From Mycoemilia scoparia (lineage: Eukaryota > Kickxellomycota > Kickxellomycetes > Kickxellales > Kickxellaceae), in contig JANBPU010000439.1 in the NCBI GenBank assembly GCA_027575805.1, positions 1-11,057 on the forward strand: DNA of 11,057 bases, read 5' to 3'. The translations under genes and the position numbers were made by a program. Of the stretch, positions 1 through 7,434 are shown piece after piece. Every line of letters starts with the position of its first letter. The stretch's first letter is position 1. The notes beneath the pieces were generated by a model. The model was not told where the DNA came from, searched no databases, and saw only the letters and a list, made by a program, of their open reading frames with translations.

Positions 1-200
1 GTTTTTTAAACACAGTAGTTACAATATCAATATCGCTTTATCAATAATAAATCGAACCAAATCTCAGCGAATAAACCTCATAGCAAACCAAGTTGAATTA
101 TGTGATCCATTTAATATAAAAAATGGCATTTGTTATATCAAAGCAGCAGTACACTGCTATTAAGTAATGTTTATACTACCGTTCATTCAAATGGCATTCT
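1..200. other. AT-rich intergenic sequence at window edge
   Basis: AT-rich DNA without a convincing reading frame or RNA gene. It leads into the left terminal inverted repeat of the MITE-like element that starts near 201. I see no other element in it. Confidence 0.6.
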
Positions 201-327
201 TTTATATGGGCAATAATTTATGAAGGGTAAATTTTGGGGTCCAATGATTATAGGCGTAATCACAGCCAAATGGATGTCCAGTTTTATCAGTAAACTTTCA
301 CCCTTCAAAAATTATTACCCATATAAA
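201..327 (+). mobile_element. MITE-like element, copy 1, with ~31 bp terminal inverted repeats
   Basis: The first 31 bases (201-231) and the reverse complement of the last 31 (297-327) match at 28 positions. The outer part reads TTTATATGGG and the inner part TGAAGGGT. The element is 127 bp and has no coding capacity, as expected for a non-autonomous miniature inverted-repeat transposable element. The outermost bases would allow a TA duplication inside the TTTATA/TATAAA ends, but no clean longer target-site duplication is visible. The inverted copy at about 2213-2318 supports mobility. It lies 3' of the kinase-like gene. The superfamily cannot be assigned from this sequence alone. Confidence 0.75.
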
Positions 328-397
328 CATTTAATGAAATTTGTATCATATTCAAATATTAGTGCTGATGATAAATAAGCGAATAAAGAATGTTATA

Positions 398-421
398 GTC
401 ATTAGTGACCACCCTAATGAC
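398..421. repeat. Short perfect inverted repeat (8 bp arms)
   Basis: GTCATTAG at 398-405 and CTAATGAC at 414-421 are perfect reverse complements separated by 8 bases. It lies in the 3' flank of the kinase-like gene. It could be a transcript hairpin or chance; no function is claimed. Confidence 0.4.
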
Positions 422-510
422 ACTTTTTTATCGAAATATTGGTTTTTAAAAAGAAAAAGAGGAAAGGCTAAATACACTTTAAACATAAAACCAATAAAGA
501 AACTACGTAT

Positions 511-530
511 ATACATACATACATACGTAT
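511..530. repeat. ATAC-type tetranucleotide microsatellite
   Basis: A short run of ATAC units flanked on both sides by ACGTAT, giving a nearly symmetrical block. It lies just beyond the stop codon of the minus-strand kinase-like gene and so probably within its 3' UTR. Confidence 0.6.
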
Positions 531-547
531 ACCTGGCCCTGCTAATA

Positions 548-1582
548 TTAGTAATATTCTGTATCCGTAAGTGGCATAGGCGAATCTAATGAATTGGGGG
601 ATGCAGGGTAGGAACTACTAAGATCCAGCTTACTATAAATTCCCACATATTTCCTTACAATTTCATAATCATCACCGGTTATATCTTCTCTATATATTTC
701 TGTATAATTTTCAACAATTCGACCAGAAATTATTTCAAACATCATTAACCCCAACACAAACTGAGCACAACATTCGTCTGACCACAACAGCTCTTCTGGA
801 CATTTTCCCATCGTCATTCCACCTCCAAAGTCAATTAGCCTTAAGTCATCTTCACCATCAGCATCGCTACGGATAAACATGACATTAGAACTTTTGATAT
901 CAGTCAATACAACGCCTCTTTCGGTAACTTCACGGCAATACTGTATCAAAAGCTCACACAGATTATAAGAATCCACCCTTATTCCATCTTCCAGCATTTG
1001 TTTAATGGTCACTCCTTCAATGCTTTCCATCAAAATTCCAACCACAAACCTTTCATCGTCATTGCCACCATGATCGTCCATAACCACCAATCCATAAAAT
1101 TCGGGGATACACTCTAACCCATCCAATCTAAGATAATTATCTACTTCAAACCGAAAATCCTCTTCTGAACCTCTGCCTTCAACCAACTTTACACATTTTG
1201 AACCATCACTTCCACATCGAAAAACACCACGACCAAGCTCGCCATTTTGATAATCAATAGCTAAAACATCGATTGAAGTTCTAGGAATATCCTCGTCAAA
1301 CCCAAAATCACGGATTTTGGTCAAATCATAACTTTCAAACAACGGCTCAACTTGATCAGATATATGAAATCCCGTGCTATCCAGGATGTAGTTTTCTCCA
1401 ACTACCAGAGAGGATGAATGTGTGTTGTATATAATATCATAGGCTTCGGCTTTGCTTAGCTCTTTTACATCGATAGTTTGGCCAGCTGATACTCTGACTT
1501 TCATTGAACTTATTCTTTGACAATCATTGTTATCGCTATCGGCTGCGTTTCCACATAGGAAAGAAACATTGCTTATCATCAT
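548..1582 (-). CDS. Atypical protein-kinase-like protein
   Basis: This uninterrupted 344-residue frame shows an ordered set of protein-kinase motifs. There is a degenerate glycine loop near G114-G119, a probable beta-3 lysine K132 in V-K-L and a probable alpha-C glutamate E146. The catalytic loop L-T-D-I-K-S-S-N-V has D228, K230 and N233, followed by I-D-F-G at 250-253. The residues needed for phosphotransfer therefore look intact. The HRD histidine and arginine are replaced by L-T, the usual APE may be C-P-E-E-L (261-265), and the alpha-F aspartate seems missing. The first ~105 residues are acidic and match no family I recognise; the last 25 are rich in Ser and Pro. No signal peptide or membrane segment is evident, so it is probably intracellular. 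M1 is the most upstream AUG before an in-frame stop at 1640-1642; M27 is an alternative start. It has no visible intron and is transcribed away from the tandem array. Its substrate is unknown; it could instead be a small-molecule or degenerate effector-type kinase. Confidence 0.85.
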   Translation of the reverse strand: MMISNVSFLCGNAADSDNNDCQRISSMKVRVSAGQTIDVKELSKAEAYDIIYNTHSSSLVVGENYILDSTGFHISDQVEPLFESYDLTKIRDFGFDEDIPRTSIDVLAIDYQNGELGRGVFRCGSDGSKCVKLVEGRGSEEDFRFEVDNYLRLDGLECIPEFYGLVVMDDHGGNDDERFVVGILMESIEGVTIKQMLEDGIRVDSYNLCELLIQYCREVTERGVVLTDIKSSNVMFIRSDADGEDDLRLIDFGGGMTMGKCPEELLWSDECCAQFVLGLMMFEIISGRIVENYTEIYREDITGDDYEIVRKYVGIYSKLDLSSSYPASPNSLDSPMPLTDTEYY

Positions 1583-2212
1583 TTTACGCTTGCGTTTATG
1601 GTATATTAAAGGAGTAATAAAAGTAAGAATGAATATTTTTCAAAGGAATTTAGAGAATCGATAGATGGATAGAGTGCCGAATAAGCAAAGCAATTTATAG
1701 CTTGCTTGGTTGAAAACTGTGCAAGGGTTGACATAATAACTATTACGGATAGTATTCTTCACAGATAACACTGACTCCAAACATCAATGAAGAATCTCTC
1801 GCCCTTTTACAGAAAATTTTCAAGTAAACCATATGGATATTGGGAAAGCTTCAAAGAATATCAAACGCATCGGATAACTATTAAATTCCAGAATTATATA
1901 TATACACGATCCCAAAACATGTTCTTGGAGTCATTCCGCCCTTTCCTTCATTATATATGGCAAGATTACACTTGAGATCAAACATATGATTCATAGAAAT
2001 GACTAACCCTGAGATTATATGATCCAACCACCAGCCATTTTACATGCAACTCTTTGGGCCCAGTTTTGTATAGGTCATTGTAAAATCTGGCTATTATCAG
2101 TACACGCTAATACTAATATTTAGCATAATCACCCATTTGAGACACGCTATAATCTATTCGTTTGTTTTGTGAATGAATCATCCGTCTAAAATTGTTCTGT
2201 AAACTAATCACG
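1583..2212. other. Intergenic region upstream of the kinase-like gene
   Basis: About 630 bp of AT-rich sequence that should contain the promoter and 5' leader of the minus-strand kinase-like gene. No clear TATA box can be chosen; a weak TTAATATA-like stretch lies near 1603-1610 on the minus strand. Short open frames here have no recognisable protein features. An imperfect inverted repeat lies at 2033-2092. Confidence 0.6.
2033..2092. repeat. Imperfect inverted repeat around a ~29 bp loop
   Basis: AGCCATTTTACATG at 2033-2046 pairs with the reverse complement of 2076-2092, which reads AGCCAGATTTTACAATG. The arms match apart from three extra bases in the right arm. It may be a remnant of another palindromic element close to MITE-like copy 2, or chance. 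Confidence 0.4.
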
Positions 2213-2318
2213 CGTATCAGTGATTCTTTTTGAAGGGGGAATGTTTGATAATCAGCTGTGGTTTCTTCTATAATCACCAGCCGCCAAAAAGCACCCTTCA
2301 AAAATAGTATCCCATATC
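2213..2318 (-). mobile_element. MITE-like element, degenerate copy 2, inverted relative to copy 1
   Basis: The minus strand read from 2320 aligns without gaps to 201-270 of copy 1 at 47 of 70 positions. Shared blocks include ATATGGG, TGAAGGGT, TGATTATAG (apart from what follows it) and CACAGC. The inverted ends TTTTTGAAGGG (2227-2237) and CCCTTCAAAAA (2294-2304) are still recognisable. The outer left end has decayed, so 2213 is approximate. It is about 20 bp shorter than copy 1 through interior deletion and encodes nothing. Confidence 0.65.
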
Positions 2319-2360
2319 TTTCTTTAAATTAGAAAAAAGAATCAAGACTCAACCTGACAT

Positions 2361-2381
2361 TATCATCATCATCATCATCAA
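2361..2381. repeat. (TCA)n microsatellite
   Basis: Six to seven uninterrupted TCA units, non-coding, just right of MITE-like copy 2. Confidence 0.85.
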
Positions 2382-3666
2382 AAGTATATGCGTGAATAGT
2401 GGCACAATTAAGAATAAAAAAGCTCGGAAATTTCTAGAAATTGTCCAACCCTTATTGATACATAATTATCCAACGTGAAATCTATTTATTATTAATATTA
2501 TATCAATAAAGATTAAAAACACAGTCCTACGTACATTAGCTTTTGCTTCGCCTCAATACAATACTTTCGCTTGCTCATTCAAGGCTATCTAAAAAGACAA
2601 AGTAGCATTTCAATCAATGGGTTCGGACCAGTCTATGTTTTCAAGACTACTAATGCAATGACATCATTGTGCTTTGTCTTAAAGAACCACTCTCATTGTT
2701 AGTCTTCATAAAAATACAATGGCAAGCTTACAAACCCGGAGACCACCATCGCCACCACTTTAAAAGATTCACTTTTGTCTTTGATTTTCGGTCAATTAAA
2801 AATTCCCATGATCTTCTAAATTTACTATGATGGCCTTGTGAGCCAGAACTCTGTCATGATACGCGCAGCATTCTCTTGCTTCTTTATCAGACCCCCACTA
2901 ATATTTTTCTCGATGGCTGCGTACCATCATGTACGCACCAATTGCTGTGCCATCATTATTATTCTTCTTCTTCTATTTTACACACCTTTGAAGGAGAAAA
3001 GCTCTGTTGGAATTTCTTGAAAGCTGTCTCACGTGTCAATAGCTTGGCCCAAGCATTTACATATAAAAATAAAATACGTCATGAGACATATTTTCGGATA
3101 ATTTCATCCCTTCGCCAAATTATATTAAGGTTTGCAATCAAGCAACATCCTCTCTCTATCGCAATGGTTGTTGGTAACTCAGGGCCTATTTTATAGGTTG
3201 GATCCGAATACTTTCTATATAATAATGTGTGCACATTAAATAAAACATACAGCTGCGTTCCTCTCTAAAAGATACTTGCCGCCTAACCATACACTGCCAT
3301 CAAGCCATTTACCCCGGGTCAAGATTGCCTCTATATACAATGTAGATCTCCCTCTTCTCTATGAAGTCGGCCATTCCCTTAAACTTGTTTTTATAAGCTT
3401 TGAGAGGTACTGAACATAGCATGGCCAGATCGTTCAGTAACAATAATGATGTCATTGATACCAAAAAGGAATGGCAATAGGCTACCATGTCTTTTGCTTT
3501 AGCCATTGCTATTTTTGCTACTACTGGCCCGGGATATCTTTACTTGTATGTTATGGCCTCTCCCCTCCCCCACATACTTCTACGCACAGTCAAAGGTTCA
3601 TTATTGGCCATTTAATTCCTGATGAATAGCCAAATTTTACCCGAACAAAACGAGAGATCTAAAAAT

Positions 3667-3683
3667 ACACACACGCACACACA
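3667..3683. repeat. (CA)n microsatellite
   Basis: CA dinucleotide tract with one G interruption in intergenic DNA. Confidence 0.8.
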
Positions 3684-3774
3684 TCCATCTAACTTTCTGT
3701 GTAAATATTATAATCATCATTATCGTCATAAGCCCCAGATATCCATGTAACACACTACTGATGGAGCGCCTTCA

Positions 3775-3791
3775 GTTATTATTATTATTAT
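3775..3791. repeat. (TTA)n microsatellite
   Basis: Five to six TTA units in intergenic DNA. Confidence 0.8.
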
Positions 3792-3983
3792 CCAAAGCCG
3801 ACCACGTTCAATAATAGTCACAATGGGAATGGAAGCGCCAAATAAGGCTTCTGAGATGTGGCTTTATGGAATGATAGTCTATTGGTGCTGCTACCCTTAC
3901 GTTGCCACCAACGTCAAAGTGTTGTTGATATAGAAAAATGTAATACAGTTTTGACTTTTATTGGAACTATTTTATTATCTTGG

Positions 3984-3997
3984 CACACACACACACA
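3984..3997. repeat. (CA)n microsatellite
   Basis: Seven perfect CA units, about 1 kb upstream of the first array gene. Confidence 0.85.
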
Positions 3998-4384
3998 TGT
4001 GGGAATCCTTGTTCCCAACTCTCTCATTTCAATGCCAAAATGATGATGATTATAGCCAGTCCAATATTAGGCGAAGAAAAGAAGGGATCTTGTCATAGAT
4101 TTCGCAACTCTTCAGTCCCAAATAAAACAGCCAGCACTGATAAACTTCTCGCCCATTTATTTTCTCCCCTGGTCCTAAATTGAAATACTACGCTTCTATA
4201 GCACATCGCTTGACCATTACATATCCACAACAATGGTGCGAGTATACTTATACCAGGTAGGAGAGTTTTGTAAATCGATTTTCAAGACAGATATTCAAGC
4301 CATAAAAAACTGTGTGAGAAAACCTCCATGGATGCTCCGAGAGTGGCACTAACCAACTGATGGCAGACAGACTTGCGGTAAGAT

Positions 4385-4400
4385 CACACACGCACACACA
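4385..4400. repeat. (CA)n microsatellite with one G interruption
   Basis: CA tract of about eight units, about 650 bp upstream of the first array gene. Confidence 0.8.
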
Positions 4401-4464
4401 TATTGGGATGCAAGAGATTCTGGAAATCCACTCATCTTTAGAAAATTGCCTTTTTGCTCCCGGA

Positions 4465-4486
4465 GCGGAGAGAGAAGGGGGGGGGG
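4465..4486. repeat. Polypurine tract ending in G10, upstream of array gene 1
   Basis: A GA-rich run followed by ten consecutive G residues (4477-4486), about 550 bp before the start codon of array gene 1. A very similar arrangement lies at 7075-7104 upstream of array gene 2. A promoter role is possible but not shown. Confidence 0.6.
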
Positions 4487-4860
4487 TTGCGTTTGTGGCT
4501 GCGTCTAAAGGGTCCTCTTGTTTATTCCCATGGATTGTGGTTGCACAGATTAACTTTAGTCAGAGACAAAAACGTTTGTCTGTCAGTCAGGAGGTTGGTT
4601 GCCTATTTTTACTTGAATTCGTGTCCACATTTTTTATAATTTCCCTGCAACCCCCGCCGTTATTCCACACACAAACACAAACCAGCCAACCAACCCTGCA
4701 GCAGCAGCATAGAAAGGTCACACATCCACAGTCCATAAGGAATGCTCTGTTGTTGTAGAGACATTTGTTTGTTACTCAGGGATATCGATACCAGCAGCAT
4801 CAGCATATGCAACCAAAACCGCAGACATACATCCAAGCAATTATTATCATAAACTTATTC

Positions 4861-4872
4861 CTCTCTCTCTCT
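4861..4872. repeat. (CT)6 tract upstream of array gene 1
   Basis: Six CT units about 55-65 bp before the proposed TATA box. Pyrimidine tracts are common just upstream of fungal core promoters; here a role is an inference. Confidence 0.7.
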
Positions 4873-4925
4873 AAAGCACGCTACATCACATCTCTCAAAT
4901 TCCAGAGACAGCAGCCAAGGAAATG

Positions 4926-4933
4926 TATTTAAA
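4926..4933 (+). promoter_or_regulatory. Putative TATA box of array gene 1
   Basis: TATTTAAA lies 113 bp before the start codon. The surrounding block, GCCAA then purines then GTATTTAAA, is nearly repeated at 9472-9479 upstream of array gene 3. Such conservation within otherwise unlike intergenic DNA supports a core promoter. The downstream leader is poor in G and rich in CA and CT. Confidence 0.65.
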
Positions 4934-4954
4934 GGAGTCCAGGAGCACCAATTC

Positions 4955-5029
4955 ATGGAAGCTCAGTATCCAAACACTGGTCTTTTATCCCCACCACCAA
5001 CTCACAGACACATCTTCAACTACTTTTAA
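4955..5029 (+). other. Short upstream ORF in the putative leader of array gene 1
   Basis: An AUG at 4955 opens a 24-codon frame closed by TAA at 5027-5029, ten bases before the main AUG. It begins about 30 bp after the TATA-like box, so it is translated only if transcription starts at or before it. Arrays genes 2 and 3 have no AUG in the matching part of their leaders. Confidence 0.35.
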
Positions 5030-5038
5030 CCAACAACA

Positions 5039-5644
5039 ATGAAATTCATCGCCTCCCTCACTCTTGCCGCTCTCGCCGTCGCCGGCTTTGCCCAAGTCGC
5101 TTCTGCTCAGCAACAAAAGACATACACCATCAACGTCTCCAAGGACTCGACCATTCTCCGTGCCCCCGGCGCCTGCTCAAGCTGCCCTGAGGGTGACTGC
5201 AACCGCTGCACTCGTGGTGGCGAAAGCACTCTTGACGTCCAGGCCGGTCTCCGTGTCTTGTCCACTGCCATCCTAGGCTTCACTCTCCCCAGCGAAGCCA
5301 CCCAGGCACCCGACCGTCTTGACAACTGCCAGCTCCTCTTGCCCAACTCCTTGACTTCCCTCCAGCAGCCCTTGACTCTCAACATCTTCAGCGCTGATCC
5401 ATTCTGGGACGAATACTCCGTCACTGCCAACAACGCTCCCGCCTACGGCTCCCAGATTGGCCAGGTCACTGTTCCCGTTTGGAATGGTATGCCCGCCGCC
5501 GTCGATTTGACTGCTGCTTGTAAGGCCGCCGCTGCTAAGGGTACTGGCTTCACTGTTTATCTTACTCCTCCTGGTACTGGTTATGTCCAATTCCCTTCAA
5601 AGGAAGCTGGCAGACCTGCTGCTCTTCGCGCCACCGTCCACTAA
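5039..5644 (+). CDS. Secreted CBM96/DNRLRE-like Cys-rich protein (array gene 1)
   Basis: This encodes 201 residues. Residues 1-23 are a clear signal peptide with likely cleavage at A-S-A|Q-Q-Q, so the product should be secreted or wall-associated. The mature part is one predicted beta-sandwich domain. Its blocks are K-D-S-T near 35, F-T-L-P-S-E (81-86), W-D-E (123-125), V-D-L-T (155-158) and P-S-K-E then P-A-A-L near the end. This order resembles DNRLRE/CBM96-type carbohydrate-binding domains, a family resemblance from motifs only. Six cysteines remain after cleavage: C46, C49, C54 and C57 (C-x2-C-x4-C-x2-C), C97 and C161; three disulfides are likely. N32 is an N-glycosylation sequon. The start has A at -3 and no in-frame competitor. 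Codons end mostly in C, suggesting high expression. It is intronless and heads a same-strand tandem trio. It has no catalytic motif; binding, wall or spore-coat structure are the likely roles. Confidence 0.92.
   Translation: MKFIASLTLAALAVAGFAQVASAQQQKTYTINVSKDSTILRAPGACSSCPEGDCNRCTRGGESTLDVQAGLRVLSTAILGFTLPSEATQAPDRLDNCQLLLPNSLTSLQQPLTLNIFSADPFWDEYSVTANNAPAYGSQIGQVTVPVWNGMPAAVDLTAACKAAAAKGTGFTVYLTPPGTGYVQFPSKEAGRPAALRATVH
5174..5209 (+). other. Cysteine cassette of array gene 1 (C46-C57)
   Basis: Encodes C-S-S-C-P-E-G-D-C-N-R-C. The cysteine spacing equals that of array genes 2 and 3, but the intervening residues are mostly different and more charged. Paired disulfides are the likely state in a secreted protein; metal binding by the two CxxC pairs is an alternative. 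Confidence 0.75.
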
Positions 5645-5695
5645 TCATCTTGATTGGATTTTGAAGTGGCGTGTGGTGGTAGTGATTTGTTTGTG

Positions 5696-5711
5696 CAGCA
5701 GCAGCAGCAGC
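5696..5711 (+). repeat. (GCA)5 repeat next to the poly(A) signal
   Basis: Five GCA units in the 3' UTR of array gene 1, immediately before AATAAA. Confidence 0.8.
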
Positions 5712-5717
5712 AATAAA
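5712..5717 (+). terminator. Poly(A) signal of array gene 1
   Basis: A perfect AATAAA 68 bp after the stop codon, followed by a GT- and T-rich stretch. It is a typical fungal 3'-end arrangement. Confidence 0.65.
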
Positions 5718-7330
5718 GGTTTTTGGCTTTCTTGAATGGTCATATGGTAGTAAAGTTGTGGTCTAAAGATTGTTTAATCTTACATTTTATTATTTGATAG
5801 TTACACGTATACACCTTTAAATTTTAATATCTCGTTTTTTGTTAACAGCTGCTTCTACTGGTTCTCTCCTGTTCCATATGTGTGTGTCATTTCACAGACC
5901 TCACTAATGGTTACTATTGTTATTAATAAACTACACCCCTGCTACATTTTGTAACATAAAAAACATTCTTGCTCTCAACATTATTGATATTAATAATTAA
6001 TCTTTAACAATTAATTACTGCTGCGAACACTACCAAACTCTTTGTCAAATTGCTTAATAAGTTTGATTGAGTTCTTTTTAGGACAAAATATGCAATGCTT
6101 TCTCTCAGCATTTTCACAACACTAATAACGAATCGCTGTAGTAGTAACACATGCGCTAGGATAGCGTTAAAGCAAGAATATTGTATGTTGTAACACTCTA
6201 TTATAAACAGTTGGTAATACATGCACTTTGGCATTACCACCATTAAACGCACAAATTAACATTTACCTCCCTTTCTTCTCGTCAAACTGCGTATGCACCG
6301 TGCACCAAGAACCATCATACTTACCAAAGTATCAAGCATACCTTTACAAAATGTAATGGATGTCCTGGCGCTGCTGGTATCTCTAAATCCTTTGTGCACA
6401 GTGTTATGGATGGAGGTTTAGGTGTTTTTGCTAATATGCTTGTTGGATACCAAACACAAAACCTATCCTTTATAATTAGATTGACAAAAGACATTTACAT
6501 ACATCATCGCTATGCACTGCAAATTCATGTAAATGTAAAACATCTCAACTCCCTCATACGCTTAGCTCGGGATCATGTTTCGGCTCTCTCCTCCATGGCA
6601 CTCTAAGACTAGGATAAGGACTTTTGGTTCTTTTCTTTCCATACATCCTAAATAGATATGTCAGTGTGAGTGTGTGAGAAGAATTTCTTTATCAAACGTA
6701 GATCCTCCCTATAATGGGCTAACTTTTCCTGACGAATCCATCATCAAAGAGAAGGAAGGCTATACATTTTACCAATGCATTTGCTCACATCCGAGGAAAA
6801 GGGATTGGCATGCAAGCGTTATGTTTCATATGTATCGTTTGTTGTTGTGATGATAAATTTAAAGAAGACCAGCTGTCTTCTGGAAATAGGATGTTTTTGT
6901 TATTACATGTTCTTTAAGAAAAATCATGCATATGCCATGTTTATTCACAGGGTAAAACAAAAAGGAGCAGTATTTGTTTGATGGTGGTTATAAGGAAAAA
7001 GAGGTTCCCATGACTGACTGATTGACTGCTGACTGGACTAATAAAAAGATATTGGAATCAAGCACTCAGCTGAGAGATAAGAGAGAAAGAGAAGGGGGGG
7101 GGGGTCCAGTGTTTTATTGTCACACCACCACCGCAATTATCAATATCGTCAATGGAACTCGGGACTTCTCCTTTGAGTGTCGCTAAAATTAGAATAATAA
7201 ATCTCTTGACTCTGACTGTTTGAGGAGACAGCAAATAGTGTGAAGAAACACTCATGTTCTTTATACTTCCATTTCTATTGTTATCACATCCAAAAAGTAC
7301 CAAACATAGTTGCCAAAAAAAAGCACCAGA
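5718..7330. other. Intergenic region between array genes 1 and 2
   Basis: About 1.6 kb of AT-rich sequence. It is free of stop codons in one plus-strand frame from 6259 to 6606 (115 codons), but that stretch has no recognised domain and no convincing start. A minus-strand frame at 6004-6252 is also unconvincing. A polypurine tract with eleven G residues ends at 7104. No RNA gene or fourth paralogue, even decayed, was found by eye. Confidence 0.55.
7075..7104. repeat. Polypurine tract ending in G11, upstream of array gene 2
   Basis: A GA-rich purine run followed by eleven G residues (7094-7104), 331 bp before the start codon of array gene 2. It parallels the tract at 4465-4486 upstream of array gene 1. 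Confidence 0.6.
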
Positions 7331-7337
7331 AAATAAA

Positions 7338-7345
7338 TATAAATA
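7338..7345 (+). promoter_or_regulatory. Putative TATA box of array gene 2
   Basis: TATAAATA lies 97 bp before the chosen start codon, at a distance like those of the other two array genes. Its neighbourhood does not match the promoter block shared by genes 1 and 3, so its regulation may differ. Confidence 0.5.
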
Positions 7346-7434
7346 GACATACTAAAAACCACCAATATCAACAAAAATATTATCATCATCGCCCCTACCA
7401 GATCTCCAATAAACTTTCCACACCCACAATCGCA

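Larger units (their letters stand above)
2319..4920. other. Long AT-rich intergenic region with microsatellites
   Basis: About 2.6 kb between the kinase-like gene and the first array gene. Several short frames exist, but none has a conserved motif, good codon pattern or sustained length. It holds (TCA)n near 2361-2381, (TTA)5 near 3775-3791, CA tracts near 3667, 3984 and 4385, and a purine run ending in ten G residues near 4477-4486. No tRNA, rRNA or autonomous transposon gene was recognised. Confidence 0.6.

Noticed and set aside
341..589. Short plus-strand open frame overlapping the 3' end of the kinase-like gene
   Set aside because: Low-complexity, Lys/Ile-rich translation of AT-rich DNA, including the ATAC repeat, and antisense to a much better gene.
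2612..2640. GGTTCGGACC, resembling a tRNA T-loop
   Set aside because: The flanking bases do not form a T-arm stem and no anticodon arm or acceptor pairing is found around it.
4360..4758. Plus-strand 132-codon frame upstream of array gene 1
   Set aside because: It begins in a CA repeat, runs through the G10 tract and ends in low-complexity sequence; no conserved motif.
5107..5590. Minus-strand open frames within array gene 1
   Set aside because: They are antisense shadows of a GC-rich coding region; the plus strand has signal peptide, paralogues and conserved cysteines.
6004..6252. Minus-strand 82-codon frame
   Set aside because: No domain, no paralogue and a biased hydrophobic composition expected of AT-rich DNA; no support beyond length.
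7240..7434. N-terminal extension of array gene 2
   Set aside because: The 65 extra residues are His/Lys/Tyr-rich, would precede the signal peptide and span the TATA-like box; the paralogues start at the aligned Met.
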